A DNA stretch of 64,000 nt from Luteibacter yeojuensis (lineage in GTDB: Bacteria > Pseudomonadota > Gammaproteobacteria > Xanthomonadales > Rhodanobacteraceae). The notes under the pieces are model-generated. The model ran no database searches and had not been told where the DNA came from. It saw only the letters and a list, made by a program, of their open reading frames with translations. The stretch lies in the NCBI RefSeq assembly GCF_000964085.1, contig NZ_JZRB01000003.1:124001-188000 (forward strand). Direction: 5' to 3'. Made by a program: the position numbers and the translations under genes. Of the stretch, positions 1 through 10,539 are shown in pieces. Position 1 is the stretch's first letter; every line of letters begins with the position of its first letter.

Positions 1-51
1 GTCAAGTGGAGGTTCGCGAAGGCGCGATCAAGGGCGGCGGCACCATACAAA

Positions 52-84
52 AACGGCCCCGGCGCATGTGGCGCCGGGGCCGTT
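52..84 (-). terminator. Rho-independent terminator of clpX
   Basis: A perfect 14-bp stem (52-65 against 71-84) with a 5-nt loop is followed on the minus strand by a short T run (complement of A48-A53). It lies 24 bases past the clpX stop codon. The next gene on this strand, expected to be lon from synteny, is outside the window; bases 1-48 show nothing else. Confidence 0.85.
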
Positions 85-108
85 CAACGCGTGCCAGCGA
101 TGGCTGGG

Positions 109-1398
109 TCAGGCGGCGTCGCCGCCCTCGCCCGCTATGCGCTGCTGCAAATTGCCGCGATAGATGAGGTAGGGCTCGGCCTGGCCTTCGATGACGGCAT
201 CATCGACGACGACCTTGCTTACGTGCTCCAGCGACGGCAGCTCGAACATGGTGTCGAGCAGCACTTGCTCCAGGATGGTGCGAAGGCCGCGCGCGCCTGT
301 CTTGCGCTTGAGCGCACGCTTGGCGATGGCCGAGAGAGCCTCCGGGCGGAATTCCAGCTCGGCGCCTTCCATGTCGAACAGCTTGCGGAACTGCTTGGTG
401 ATGGCGTTCTTCGGCTCGGTGAGGATCTGCACCAGCGCAGCCTCGTCGAGTTCGTCGAGCGTGGCCACGACCGGCAGGCGGCCGACGAACTCCGGGATGA
501 GGCCAAAGCGAACCAGATCGGCCGGCTCCACCTCGGACAGCATCTTGCCAACGTTTTCGGTGCGCTCCTTGGAGCGGACCTCCGCGCCAAAGCCGATGCC
601 GGTGGTCTCGGAGCGCTGCTGGATCACCTTCTCGAGGCCGGCGAACGCACCGCCGCAGATGAAGAGGATATTGCGCGTATCGACCTGGAGGAATTCCTGC
701 TGCGGATGCTTGCGGCCACCCTGCGGCGGCACCGACGCGAGCGTGCCCTCGATGAGCTTGAGCAGGGCCTGCTGCACGCCTTCGCCCGAGACGTCGCGCG
801 TGATCGAGGGGTTCTCGCTCTTGCGCGAAATCTTATCGATTTCATCGATGTAGACGATACCGCTCTGCGCTTTCTCGACGTCGTAATCGCACTTCTGCAG
901 AAGCTTCTGGATGATGTTCTCGACATCCTCGCCGACGTAGCCGGCTTCGGTGAGCGTCGTGGCATCCGCGATGGTGAAAGGCACGTTGAGCAGGCGCGCA
1001 AGCGTTTCGGCCAGCAGCGTCTTGCCCGAACCGGTGGGACCGATCAGGAGGATGTTCGACTTGCCGAGTTCGACTTCGTCGTTCTTCTGGCGCGATTCCA
1101 TGCGCTTGTAGTGGTTGTAGACCGCGACCGAGAGCGCCTTCTTGGCGCGGGTCTGGCCTACCACGTACTGGTCGAGCGCTTCCATGATTTCGCGCGGCTT
1201 GGGGAGATGCGTGCGGCCGGAGGCCGCCTTCTCTTCAAGCTCTTCGCGGATGATGTCGTTGCACAGCTCAACGCATTCGTCGCAGATGAACACGCTGGGG
1301 CCGGCGATCAGCTTGCGCACTTCATGCTGGCTCTTGCCGCAGAAGGAGCAGTACAGAATCTTGCCGTCGTTGGAACGGCCTTGCCGCTCGTCGCTCAT
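109..1398 (-). CDS. clpX: ClpX, ATPase subunit of ClpXP protease
   Basis: Hexameric AAA+ unfoldase that recognises tagged proteins and threads them into ClpP in the cytosol. The 429-aa protein has the N-terminal zinc-binding domain (C17, C20, C39, C42), a Walker A motif GPTGSGKT at 120-127, Walker B YIDEIDK and the sensor/arginine motifs of the family. I start at the ATG at 1398 (MSDERQG) because this gives the usual ClpX N-terminus; an in-frame ATG at 1443 would add 15 atypical residues. It follows clpP by about 100 bp in the conserved tig-clpP-clpX order and ends in a strong terminator. Confidence 0.97.
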   Translation of the reverse strand: MSDERQGRSNDGKILYCSFCGKSQHEVRKLIAGPSVFICDECVELCNDIIREELEEKAASGRTHLPKPREIMEALDQYVVGQTRAKKALSVAVYNHYKRMESRQKNDEVELGKSNILLIGPTGSGKTLLAETLARLLNVPFTIADATTLTEAGYVGEDVENIIQKLLQKCDYDVEKAQSGIVYIDEIDKISRKSENPSITRDVSGEGVQQALLKLIEGTLASVPPQGGRKHPQQEFLQVDTRNILFICGGAFAGLEKVIQQRSETTGIGFGAEVRSKERTENVGKMLSEVEPADLVRFGLIPEFVGRLPVVATLDELDEAALVQILTEPKNAITKQFRKLFDMEGAELEFRPEALSAIAKRALKRKTGARGLRTILEQVLLDTMFELPSLEHVSKVVVDDAVIEGQAEPYLIYRGNLQQRIAGEGGDAA

Positions 1399-1501
1399 GC
1401 TTTGGGCCCTACTGAGAATCCAGATGCGCTTTGAGAATAGCACAGCGCCCCGCCCCGGGAACCCGGGGCGAAGTGCCGGTTTTCACAAGCAAAATGACTG
1501 A

Positions 1502-2134
1502 TCAAGCCGAACGGACGGTATCGACCGTGCGCCTGTCCAGGACCGAGTCGATCAGGCCATAGGCCTGCGCTTCGGCACCGCTCATGAAGCGGTCGCGCTC
1601 GGTATCGCGGGCGATGTCGTCGACCGACTTGCCGCTGTGGTGCGCCAGGATAGCGTTGAGACGCTCACGCATCGTGAGAATTTCACGGGCGTGGATCTCG
1701 ATGTCGGTGGCCTGGCCGGAAATACCGCCCGCCCACGGCTGGTGGATCATGATGCGCGAGTGCGGCAGCGAATAACGCTTGCCGGCCGCACCGGCCGCCA
1801 GCAGCAGCGCGCCCATGGAGGCCGCCTGGCCGATGCACATGGTGCTGACATCGGGCTTGACGAACTGCATGGTGTCGTAGATGGCCATGCCCGCGGTGAC
1901 GGAGCCACCGGGGCTGTTGATGTACAGGTTGATGTCCTTGTCCGGGTTCTCCGATTCAAGGAACAGGAGCTGCGCCACGATCACGTTGGCCATGTAGTCG
2001 TCGACCGGGCCCACCGCGAAAATGACGCGCTCCTTGAGGAGGCGCGAGTAAATGTCGTACGAACGCTCGCCGCGCGAGGTCTGTTCGACGACGATGGGCA
2101 CCAGGTTGAGGTTCTGGATCGGAGCCATGGACAT
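1502..2134 (-). CDS. clpP: ClpP, proteolytic subunit of Clp protease
   Basis: Serine peptidase that forms the double-heptamer chamber fed by ClpX. The 210-aa protein carries the full triad: S106 in GQAASMG, H131 in MIHQPWAG and D181 in DTERDRF. Length is normal (E. coli 207), including a short N-terminal stretch that is usually cleaved autocatalytically. The start at 2134 is supported by AAGGAG seven bases upstream. It sits 47 bp after tig and is probably co-transcribed with tig and clpX. Confidence 0.97.
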   Translation of the reverse strand: MSMAPIQNLNLVPIVVEQTSRGERSYDIYSRLLKERVIFAVGPVDDYMANVIVAQLLFLESENPDKDINLYINSPGGSVTAGMAIYDTMQFVKPDVSTMCIGQAASMGALLLAAGAAGKRYSLPHSRIMIHQPWAGGISGQATDIEIHAREILTMRERLNAILAHHSGKSVDDIARDTERDRFMSGAEAQAYGLIDSVLDRRTVDTVRSA

Positions 2135-2181
2135 GCGGTCTCTCCTTCGTATGGGGCCCGGTTGTTACAGTGGCCGGCGCC

Positions 2182-3474
2182 TTACGCGCCGACCGGTCGC
2201 ATCACCTCGTCGAAGCTCAGCTCCTGGTCGGTGGCCTTGGCGTTATCCGCCACCCACTCGGCCACCTGGTCTTCCATCACGCGGTTCTGCAGTCCCTGCA
2301 TCAGTTGGGGGTCACTGTTATACAACTCAATGACCTTTTCCGGCTCTTCATAGGTGGAGGCAATCGCCGACAGCATCTCGCCCATGCGCTTGCGGTCGAG
2401 GCGGAGCTCGTTCTTGCGGGCGATCTCGCCCATGAGCAGGGCGGCGATGACGCGCTGCTTCGCGAACGGCAGGGCCTGGGCCACCATCTCGGGCGACGGC
2501 TGCTGGCCGCGCGGCAGGTTGCCGGCCGCCAGGCTCTGGGCCTCGGCGTTGGCCATCAGGTCGGGCACGTCCAGCCCGGGGTAGGCGCCAGCCAGCTTCT
2601 CGGCCACCTCGGACTTGAGGCGGGCCATGAGCGTGGCCTTGAGCTCGCGCTCGAGGTTGTTGCGCACTTCCTGGCGGAACGTGTCGATGTTGCCATCGGC
2701 GACGCCGAACAGCTGGATGAAGTCGTTATCGACGGCCGGGAGGTTCGGCTCCTGCACCTTGATGATCTTGAAGGTGACCTTGGCGGTCTTGCCGGCGAGC
2801 TCCGGGTTGCGGAAGTCTTCCGGGAAGGCCACGTCCTGGACCAGGTCGTCGCCCGCGGTACGGCCGGTGAGGGCGTCGTCGAGCGCCTTGAACAGCGTGC
2901 CCGAGCCGATGACGCTGCCGGCGCGCTCCAGGCCCTCGGCCGGGAAGCGGTAGTCGCCCGACTCGGCGGCGTACTCGAACATGACGAAATCGCCCTCCTG
3001 CGAGGCGCGGGCCACTTCGTCGAAGCTGCGGCGCTGCGTACGGAGGGTTTCGATCATCTTGTCGATGTCGGCGTCCTTCACCTCGGCCTTGGGGCGGGCG
3101 ATCTCGAGCGCGGCGACATCGATGGCCGGGAACTCCGGCATGACCTCGAACGTGGCGGTGTAGGCGATCTCGCCGTCGACGGCGTTGCCCGTGGTATCGA
3201 CCGACGGGTTGGCGATCGGCTGCAGCTTTTCCTGGTTCACGGCATCACGCAGGGTGGAGCCGATGAGGTCGGAAAGGGCTTCGCCACGCACCTGCGCGCC
3301 GAAGCGCTGCTTGATGACGGCGGTGGGCACCTTGCCCGGACGGAAACCCTTGAGGCGAACCGTGCGACCCATTTCCGCGATGCGCTCGGAGACCTGCGCC
3401 TCCAGGCGCTCGGCCGGGAACTTCACCGTGAGCTTGCGCCCGAGCTTGCCGACATTCTCAACCGAAACCTGCAT
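2182..3474 (-). CDS. tig: Trigger factor, ribosome-associated chaperone/PPIase
   Basis: Binds the ribosome exit site and shields nascent chains; it also has prolyl isomerase activity. The 430-aa length matches E. coli (432). The ribosome-binding signature GFRPGKVP lies near residues 43-50, followed by the FKBP-like domain and the long helical C-terminal arms. The start at 3474 (MQVSVENVG) is chosen because AGGAG lies upstream and the family begins MQVS; the open frame continues 31 codons further upstream without family similarity. A weak promoter candidate (TTGCGG, 18 bp, TAGAAT on the minus strand, 3612-3641) precedes it. Confidence 0.95.
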   Translation of the reverse strand: MQVSVENVGKLGRKLTVKFPAERLEAQVSERIAEMGRTVRLKGFRPGKVPTAVIKQRFGAQVRGEALSDLIGSTLRDAVNQEKLQPIANPSVDTTGNAVDGEIAYTATFEVMPEFPAIDVAALEIARPKAEVKDADIDKMIETLRTQRRSFDEVARASQEGDFVMFEYAAESGDYRFPAEGLERAGSVIGSGTLFKALDDALTGRTAGDDLVQDVAFPEDFRNPELAGKTAKVTFKIIKVQEPNLPAVDNDFIQLFGVADGNIDTFRQEVRNNLERELKATLMARLKSEVAEKLAGAYPGLDVPDLMANAEAQSLAAGNLPRGQQPSPEMVAQALPFAKQRVIAALLMGEIARKNELRLDRKRMGEMLSAIASTYEEPEKVIELYNSDPQLMQGLQNRVMEDQVAEWVADNAKATDQELSFDEVMRPVGA

Positions 3475-3647
3475 GACCTCTCCTGAAACCGCCGCCGACG
3501 CGGCGCGATGGCGGCATCCGCCGCCTTGACCGAAAACAAGGGATTCACTGCGAGCGCCTGGCCCCACCCCGGCCGGGCCGGTCTGGCGAAAAACCTCGCA
3601 AATGACTGCCCATTCTACGTTTTGCCGTCACACCCCCGCAACAGGGC

Positions 3648-4082
3648 CTAAGCCGCTGCCCAGCGCCGGGGGCCGCCGCCTTCCGAGGCCAGCGAATCGC
3701 CCGGATTGGTGAGCGCGCAGGCCGATAGCGAAAGGCACCCGCAACCGATGCAGTCGCCCAGCCGGTCGCGCAGGTTGGTGAGATGAGCGATGCGCTCGTC
3801 GAGATCCTGGCGCCAGCGCGCGGACAGGGCCGCCCAGTCCTCCCGGCCCGGCGTACGGCCTTCGGGAAGGCTTGCCAGGCCCTGCCTGACCGCTTCGAGG
3901 GGAATCCCCACCCGCTGGGCCACGCGGATGACCGCGACCCGCCGCAGCACGTCGCTGGCGTACCGGCGCTGGTTGCCGGCGGTACGCAGGCTCTGGATAA
4001 GCCCCTTGCGCTCATAGAAGTGGAGTGCCGACACGGCCACGCCAGCGCGTTTCGCCACTTCGCCCACGCTCAACTCGCGCAT
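3648..4082 (-). CDS. soxR: SoxR, redox-sensing MerR-family regulator
   Basis: Transcription activator whose [2Fe-2S] cluster is oxidised by redox-cycling compounds. The protein has a MerR winged-helix N-terminus, a dimerisation helix, and the diagnostic cluster motif [12 protein letters not shown], giving C111, C114, C116 and C122 in the 144-aa form. I choose the ATG at 4082 because GAGG lies 8 bp upstream; the alternative ATG at 4100 falls in the centre of the SoxR operator and lacks a well-placed ribosome site. In non-enteric bacteria SoxR commonly acts directly on efflux and redox genes rather than through SoxS, and no soxS is present here. It is divergent from an MFS exporter. Confidence 0.93.
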   Translation of the reverse strand: MRELSVGEVAKRAGVAVSALHFYERKGLIQSLRTAGNQRRYASDVLRRVAVIRVAQRVGIPLEAVRQGLASLPEGRTPGREDWAALSARWRQDLDERIAHLTNLRDRLGDCIGCGCLSLSACALTNPGDSLASEGGGPRRWAAA

Positions 4083-4086
4083 CCGC

Positions 4087-4117
4087 TTGACCTCAACCAT
4101 GGTTCAGGTTGGATCCT
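4087..4117 (+). promoter_or_regulatory. SoxR-type promoter and operator for the MFS exporter
   Basis: The near-palindrome CCTCAACCATGGTTCAGG (4091-4108) matches the E. coli soxS SoxR box (CCTCAA, 6 bp, TTGAGG) except for one base in the right arm. It lies between a -35-like TTGACC (4087-4092) and a -10-like GATCCT (4112-4117), with a 19-bp spacer. That over-long spacer is the hallmark of MerR-family promoters, in which the regulator untwists the DNA. The predicted transcript would start near 4124, about 50 bases before the exporter start. Confidence 0.8.
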
Positions 4118-4174
4118 GCCCGCTCCGGGCCGTGCGCGCAAGCGTGCGACACTCCCCTCCCCCAAGGATCGATC

Positions 4175-5563
4175 ATGAACGTGGGCACGTCCGACCCCAA
4201 CCTCCTCAACGCCGCGGCCTCCCCCACCGACGGCATCCTCGCTCCCCGCTATCGCGCCGCCACGCTTGGCATGGTGGCCCTGATGTCCCTCATCGCCTTC
4301 GAGGCGCTGGCCGTCACCACGGCCATGCCCACGGTGGCGAGGGAACTCGACGGCCTGCGCATCTACGCCCTCGCCTTTGGCGGCGTACTGGCCACCAGCG
4401 TCATCGGCATGGTGATCTCCGGCCGCATGAGCGACCGCCGCGGTCCCGCGCCTGCCATGTGGCTTGGCCTGGTCGGTTTCGTGGGGGGCCTGCTCGTCGC
4501 GGGCTTCGCCCACACAATGGCCCTGTTACTTGTCGGGCGGCTGATCCAGGGTCTTGGCGCCGGCCTGCTCTCGCCCGCGCTCTATGTCATCGTCGGCCGC
4601 CTTTATCCCGAGCACCTCCGTCCGCGCGTGTTCGCGTCGTTTTCGGCGGGCTGGGTGGTGCCGGCGCTCGTCGGCCCCGCGATCAGCGGCCTCATCGTCG
4701 AGCACTTCGGCTGGCGCTGGGTGTTCCTCGGCGTGCCCCTGCTCGCCTTGCCCGCGGCGCTCGGCCTCCGCGGCGCCCTCCGCTCGCTCGATCCGCCGTC
4801 GGGGCACGCCGACGACCGCCCGGGGCGGATGCTCAATGCGGTGGGTGCGTCCATCGGCGCATGCGTGCTGTTCCTGGCCGGCCAGGAACATAGCTGGCGT
4901 GCCGTGCCGATGCTTGTCCCTGCCCTGGCAGCGCTGGTCTTCTGTGGTCGCCGACTGCTCCCGCCCGGCACGTTGCGCGCCGCGCGCGGGCTGCCGGCGG
5001 TCATCGGCCTGCGTGGCCTCGTCGCGTCCGCCTTTTTCGGTGCGGAGGCCTTCCTCCCGCTCGCGTTCTCGCGGCAACACGGCCTGTCGCCGGTTTGGTC
5101 CGGCCTGGCCATCAGCGTCGGCGCCATCGGCTGGTTCTCGGGCTCGTGGTACCAGGGCCACCTTGCGACGATCTCGCGCCAGGCGCTGCTCATCCGCGGC
5201 ACGGGCCTGATGGTCGTCGGAACGATCATCGCCGGCCTCGCGACATTCGCCGTGACGCCAGTTCCCATCGCGGTGCTTGGGTGGCTCACGACAGGCCTCG
5301 GCATCGGCATGGTCTACGGCACGGTATCGGCGCTCGCACTATCCCTGTCCGCACCGCATGAGCAAGGCACGAATGCCTCGGCGCTGCAACTGTGCGAATC
5401 ACTCGCCGTCGCATCCACGCTCGCCATTGGCGGCTCGTTGTTTGCGGCTTTGCTCAACGCGTCGCAGACGATGGCGTTTGGTGCGAACTTCGCGATCACC
5501 GTCGTGCTTGCGTTGCTTGCGACGGTGGTGGCGCGACGCACGAATACGCCTTCTGCGCTTTAA
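4175..5563 (+). CDS. MFS drug/proton exporter under SoxR
   Basis: Integral membrane transporter of the major facilitator superfamily, 462 aa, most like the drug:H+ antiporter branch. Visible signs are the motif-A loop GRMSDRRGP after the second helix, a first helix containing AVTTAMPTVAREL, GRLIQGLGAG, and about 12-14 hydrophobic segments. The ATG at 4175 is supported by AAGGA six bases upstream; the frame is open back to 4109 but that part would overlap the promoter. The SoxR site upstream suggests export of redox-active compounds such as phenazine- or quinone-like toxins. The actual substrate cannot be read from the sequence. Confidence 0.85.
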   Translation: MNVGTSDPNLLNAAASPTDGILAPRYRAATLGMVALMSLIAFEALAVTTAMPTVARELDGLRIYALAFGGVLATSVIGMVISGRMSDRRGPAPAMWLGLVGFVGGLLVAGFAHTMALLLVGRLIQGLGAGLLSPALYVIVGRLYPEHLRPRVFASFSAGWVVPALVGPAISGLIVEHFGWRWVFLGVPLLALPAALGLRGALRSLDPPSGHADDRPGRMLNAVGASIGACVLFLAGQEHSWRAVPMLVPALAALVFCGRRLLPPGTLRAARGLPAVIGLRGLVASAFFGAEAFLPLAFSRQHGLSPVWSGLAISVGAIGWFSGSWYQGHLATISRQALLIRGTGLMVVGTIIAGLATFAVTPVPIAVLGWLTTGLGIGMVYGTVSALALSLSAPHEQGTNASALQLCESLAVASTLAIGGSLFAALLNASQTMAFGANFAITVVLALLATVVARRTNTPSAL

Positions 5564-5681
5564 AAAAGGGAAAAGCCTTACGCAGACGGTCGGGCGACGT
5601 CGACTGTGGGACCCAGCGTTGCTTGCGTAACGTGTGGCTGCACTTCACCTGCCATGCCGCGCTGATACGCTAGGAGGATCC

Positions 5682-5864
5682 ATGGAAGCAACGAGGAAAC
5701 CGATGTCGCCCACTGAGCTCATGAAAGTGCGCAGCGAGATCAACAAACTCATGGCCGAGACGGCGAAGATCAACGCCGAGGCGCGCTGGTATCCGTTCGT
5801 CGCCACGGCCGGCTTGTTCGCTGCCGCGGTTGGCTTCGTGAAGTTGATGGGCGCTGTTTTTTAG
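5682..5864 (+). CDS. Small single-pass membrane protein, unknown function
   Basis: A 60-aa protein with an amphipathic, charged N-terminal half (about residues 9-34, helix-forming, rich in Lys/Glu/Ala with TAKINAEARW) and one hydrophobic segment (about 37-58). AGGAGG is placed five bases before the ATG, which strongly supports translation. It follows the MFS gene by 118 bp and ends just before a terminator. Small proteins of this helix-plus-anchor form occur widely and some are annotated as phage-related, but no phage gene is nearby. I do not recognise a specific family. Confidence 0.7.
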   Translation: MEATRKPMSPTELMKVRSEINKLMAETAKINAEARWYPFVATAGLFAAAVGFVKLMGAVF

Positions 5865-5875
5865 CGCCAAAGAAA

Positions 5876-5917
5876 AAAGCCCCGGCACCATAGGTCCTGG
5901 GGCTTTCTCTTTTTTTT
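5876..5917. terminator. Bidirectional terminator
   Basis: An 8-bp stem AAAGCCCC/GGGGCTTT (5876-5883 with 5899-5906), extendable over a G-T pair, is flanked by A5873-A5878 on one side and a T-rich run (5904-5917) on the other. It can end the small membrane-protein transcript rightward and the tRNA-Leu transcript leftward. Confidence 0.8.
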
Positions 5918-6001
5918 GGTGCGAAAGGCGGGACTCGAACCCGCACGGGTTGCCCCGCCAGAACCTAAATCTGGTGCGTCTACCAATTCCGCCACTCTCG
6001 C
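5917..6001 (-). tRNA. tRNA-Leu(UAG)
   Basis: An 85-nt type II tRNA with encoded CCA. The acceptor stem GCGAGAG pairs with CTTTCGC (one G-T pair). The anticodon arm CCAGA-TTTAGGT-TCTGG gives UAG, and a long variable arm is present as expected for leucine. On the minus strand, TAAAAT (6016-6011) just upstream, with a TGGACC 18 bp before it, is a possible promoter. Confidence 0.95.
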
Positions 6002-6016
6002 GCAGGGCGCATTTTA

Positions 6017-6034
6017 GGAGGCCACGTGGCCTCC
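6017..6034. repeat. 18-bp perfect palindrome upstream of tRNA-Leu
   Basis: The sequence GGAGGCCACGTGGCCTCC lies between the eptA stop codon and tRNA-Leu. As RNA it would give a 7-bp stem with a 4-base loop. It occupies the spacer of the possible tRNA-Leu promoter, so it may be an operator-like site, or a weak terminator for the upstream gene; no T run follows. Confidence 0.4.
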
Positions 6035-6054
6035 GGTCCAGCGGCGCGGATACC

Positions 6055-7698
6055 TTAGCTCCGGCACCCCGCCAGCAGGTCCATCCCGGCCTGGTAGACC
6101 GTCGTCCGGGTGTCGAAGAACCCCAGGAGGGTATGGAACAGGTTGTCCTGGCTGGCCGGCTGCGTACGGCGCTGGGCCATGCACTCGAGGCTCACCCCGC
6201 TATCGCGCACCCAGCCCGGCGAAAGCCACATCAGCATGGGGATGTGCTTCTGCTGCGAGGGGCCTGTATCCCAGTCCGCGCCGTGCAGGTAGATGTCGTT
6301 CTCGCCCAGCGATTCGCCGTGGTCGGATAGATACATCATCACGCTGTCGACGTCGGGGGTGGCCTTCAGTGCCGCGACCACCTCGCCCAGGATATGGTCG
6401 GTGTAGAGGATGGTGTTGTCGTAGCTCGCCACGGTCTGCTCGTAGGTGCAGGTCTGCACCTCCGCCGTTTCACACCCGGGCTTGAAGACATTGAACGCCG
6501 CCGGGTAGCGCTGGTAGTACGCCGGGCCGTGGCTGCCGCGTATGTGCAGCACCAGCAGCGCGGGTGATTTCATGGCGGCCAGGCGTGCCGGCAGGTCGTG
6601 CACGAGCACCTCGTCGACGCACCCGCTGGCATCGCACAGCCCAGGCACCTTCGCGTCGGTCAGGTCGTCGTGCGGCACGCGCGCGCACATGTCCTTGCAG
6701 CCTTCGTCGTTGTCATGCCAAAACACATCGACGCCCGCATGCTGCAGGATATCCAGGGCATTCCAGCGTGACTTGGCCAGCGGCTTGTCGAACTTCGCGC
6801 GCGTGAGGTTCGAGAACATGCACGGCACCGACACCGTCGTCGCCGTGCCGCACGACCACGCATCGCTGAAGTAGATGGCCCCTTCCCGCTTCATCTCGGG
6901 ATTGGTCTCGCGCCCATAGCCCTGCAGTGACTGGTTCTCCGCACGCGCCGTCTCGCCCACCACGAGCACCACCACGCGCTTGCGCGCCGCCATGGCGGCG
7001 CTGGGCGCCAGCGTGGCGTCGGTGCCGATGGGCGTCATCGTCGCCTTCTTGCGGAACACATCGTGCTGCAGGTAGTGGAACGTGCCGCTCAGCGCTGCGT
7101 ACGGGTTGAATACCTCGTACATGCCGCGATGGTTGCGCTCGAAATAGACATAGTTGCGGCCGGCGAGGTTCGCCGGCACCGTCATGAGGATGACGGCCCC
7201 CGCGATGGTCGCGGCACGCCAGCCCAGGCCACGCCAGCCCGGCGTGAACCGCACGGGCACGAACAGGATAAGCAGCGCAGGCAGCACGCCGAAGGCAGTG
7301 ATCCAGGCGACCGAACCGAGGGTGAGAAGCTGGCGGGCCTCGGTCCACTGCGTCTCGAAGATGCTCTGGATGATTTCCTCGTTGAGGCGCACGCCAAACG
7401 TCGATGCATAGAACGCGCTGGCGGCAGCGACGAGGACAAGGATGGCCAGCAGGGGCTTGCCAATACGCGGCCACGTGACCAGCGCCAGGGTAAGCACCAG
7501 GTTGCCGACCAGGCGGCAGCAGACGGTGATGCCAAGCACCCACCAGCCAGCGATGCCCTGCGACGCGGCAAGCGCCTGATGCACTTCGCCCCACAGGCTG
7601 CGGTTGAGGATGGCAAGGAGGTAAACGGCGACGAGGGCGCCGAGCATCCACGCGGGGATGGCTCGCCTCGCGCGGCGAATGGGCAGAGCGTTACGCAT
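6055..7698 (-). CDS. eptA: Lipid A phosphoethanolamine transferase (EptA family)
   Basis: Inner-membrane enzyme that transfers phosphoethanolamine from phosphatidylethanolamine to lipid A, masking its negative charge; the family underlies polymyxin resistance. The 547-aa protein has about five N-terminal membrane helices and a periplasmic alkaline-phosphatase-fold domain. The nucleophile is the Thr of VVGETARAEN; metal-binding YLSDHGESLGE and several cysteines typical of periplasmic disulfides are visible. The start at 7698 has AGGA upstream; the open frame runs 25 codons further. Exact acceptor (lipid A, core or another glycan) is inferred from family only. Confidence 0.87.
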   Translation of the reverse strand: MRNALPIRRARRAIPAWMLGALVAVYLLAILNRSLWGEVHQALAASQGIAGWWVLGITVCCRLVGNLVLTLALVTWPRIGKPLLAILVLVAAASAFYASTFGVRLNEEIIQSIFETQWTEARQLLTLGSVAWITAFGVLPALLILFVPVRFTPGWRGLGWRAATIAGAVILMTVPANLAGRNYVYFERNHRGMYEVFNPYAALSGTFHYLQHDVFRKKATMTPIGTDATLAPSAAMAARKRVVVLVVGETARAENQSLQGYGRETNPEMKREGAIYFSDAWSCGTATTVSVPCMFSNLTRAKFDKPLAKSRWNALDILQHAGVDVFWHDNDEGCKDMCARVPHDDLTDAKVPGLCDASGCVDEVLVHDLPARLAAMKSPALLVLHIRGSHGPAYYQRYPAAFNVFKPGCETAEVQTCTYEQTVASYDNTILYTDHILGEVVAALKATPDVDSVMMYLSDHGESLGENDIYLHGADWDTGPSQQKHIPMLMWLSPGWVRDSGVSLECMAQRRTQPASQDNLFHTLLGFFDTRTTVYQAGMDLLAGCRS

Positions 7699-7767
7699 CG
7701 ATTCCTGGGCTCCTACGCGCACCCAGCTAATTCGTGCATTGCCGCCGATTATCCGGGCAAAAGAAAA

Positions 7768-7793
7768 AGGCACTTAGATTTCTCTAAGTGCCT
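7768..7793 (-). terminator. Terminator of the tRNA cluster
   Basis: A perfect 11-bp stem AGGCACTTAGA/TCTAAGTGCCT with a 4-base loop, followed on the minus strand by a T-rich tract. It lies nine bases past tRNA-Lys, the last tRNA in the leftward cluster. Confidence 0.9.
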
Positions 7794-7801
7794 GTTCCAA
7801 T

Positions 7802-7877
<76 letters not shown>

Positions 7878-7906
7878 GTAAAACTTAAATTGTATGACGC
7901 TTTAAG

Positions 7907-7984
7907 TGGGGTGGACGATGGGATTCGAACCCACGACATCCGGAATCACAATCCGGTACTCTAACCAACTGAGCTACGCCCACC
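7907..7984 (-). tRNA. tRNA-His(GUG)
   Basis: The anticodon arm CCGGA-TTGTGAT-TCCGG gives GUG. The extra 5' G (-1) opposite C73, the hallmark of tRNA-His, is present at 7984. CCA is encoded (7907-7909). Confidence 0.96.
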
Positions 7985-7996
7985 ATAAACCTTAAC

Positions 7997-8073
7997 TGGC
8001 GCGCCCGACAGGAATCGAACCTGCAACCGTCGGCTTAGAAGGCCGATGCTCTATCCGGTTGAGCTACAGGCGC
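7997..8073 (-). tRNA. tRNA-Arg(UCU)
   Basis: 77 nt. The acceptor GCGCCTG pairs with CGGGCGC, the anticodon arm is TCGGC-CTTCTAA-GCCGA (UCU), and CCA is encoded. Confidence 0.96.
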
Positions 8074-8097
8074 AGGCACTGTACGCAGAGCACCAAT

Positions 8098-8174
8098 TGG
8101 TCGGGGCAGAGGGATTCGAACCCCCGACATCCAGCTCCCAAAGCTGGCGCTCTACCAGACTGAGCTATACCCCG
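8098..8174 (-). tRNA. tRNA-Pro(UGG)
   Basis: 77 nt. The acceptor CGGGGTA pairs imperfectly at its base with TGCCCCG, the anticodon arm is CCAGC-TTTGGGA-GCTGG (UGG), and CCA is encoded. It is the first gene of the four-tRNA transcript. Confidence 0.95.
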
Positions 8175-8216
8175 AAACCTTGAAGCACCACCGATACTGC
8201 CTGGTGAAGCTTTCAG

Positions 8217-8245
8217 ATGCTACGGGTCAAAGCCTAGCCCGTCAA
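8217..8245 (-). promoter_or_regulatory. Sigma-70 promoter of the tRNA-Pro-Arg-His-Lys operon
   Basis: On the minus strand TTGACG (8245-8240), a 17-bp spacer and TAGCAT (8222-8217) form a near-consensus promoter. Transcription would start near 8210, about 36 bases before tRNA-Pro. Confidence 0.75.
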
Positions 8246-8315
8246 TCCGTATGAACACACCACACTTTCAACTACCGCCATCGACCCAACCACACATCGA
8301 CGATCACTTAAAAAA

Positions 8316-8392
8316 TGGTGCGCCCGGAGAGATTCGAACTCCCGACCACCAAGTTCGTAGCCTGGTACTCTATCCAACTGAGCTACGGGCGC
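8316..8392 (-). tRNA. tRNA-Arg(ACG)
   Basis: 77 nt. The acceptor GCGCCCG pairs with CGGGCGC; the anticodon arm CCAGG-CTACGAA-CTTGG reads ACG (A34 is expected to become inosine). CCA is encoded. It has its own promoter and lies 141 bp upstream of tRNA-Pro. Confidence 0.96.
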
Positions 8393-8456
8393 ACACTGAA
8401 AACCTTTGACCCGGTGGAGACCGCTGTGAAGCGTTACCGCCGTGCCGAGAAGCGGA

Positions 8457-8485
8457 ATTATTCAGATATCGAGGGTGTGCGTCAA
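8457..8485 (-). promoter_or_regulatory. Sigma-70 promoter of tRNA-Arg(ACG)
   Basis: On the minus strand TTGACG (8485-8480), a 17-bp spacer and AATAAT (8462-8457). A GC-rich discriminator follows (TCCGCTTCTCGG), as in stable-RNA promoters subject to stringent control. The start would be near 8450, some 58 bases before the tRNA. Confidence 0.78.
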
Positions 8486-8572
8486 CACTTTTCTGAAACT
8501 TTTTTTCTCGCAACGGTAACAGTCGGGCCGAATGGACGGCTAAATGCTTGTCGCAGCGGGGTTTGAGCCTGC

Positions 8573-8604
8573 AAAAAAAAAGCGGCCCGGGGGCCGCCTT
8601 TTTT
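8573..8604. terminator. Bidirectional terminator after ftsH
   Basis: The stem GCGGCC/GGCCGC (8582-8587 with 8592-8597) has an A run before it and a T run after it, so it can stop transcription from ftsH leftward. It lies just past the ftsH stop. Confidence 0.82.
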
Positions 8605-8607
8605 CTC

Positions 8608-10535
<1,928 letters not shown>

Positions 10536-10539
<4 letters not shown>

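Noticed and set aside
91-1434. A 447-codon frame opposite clpX
   Set aside because: Long antisense frames arise from GC-rich codon bias; the clpX frame has all motifs and this one none. The same holds for frames opposite ftsH, eno, pgi, ppk, purA and others.
8315-8566. An 83-codon frame on the + strand reading MVRPERFELPTTKF and onward
   Set aside because: It is the antisense of tRNA-Arg(ACG); this reading is a well-known false protein made from reversed tRNA sequence.
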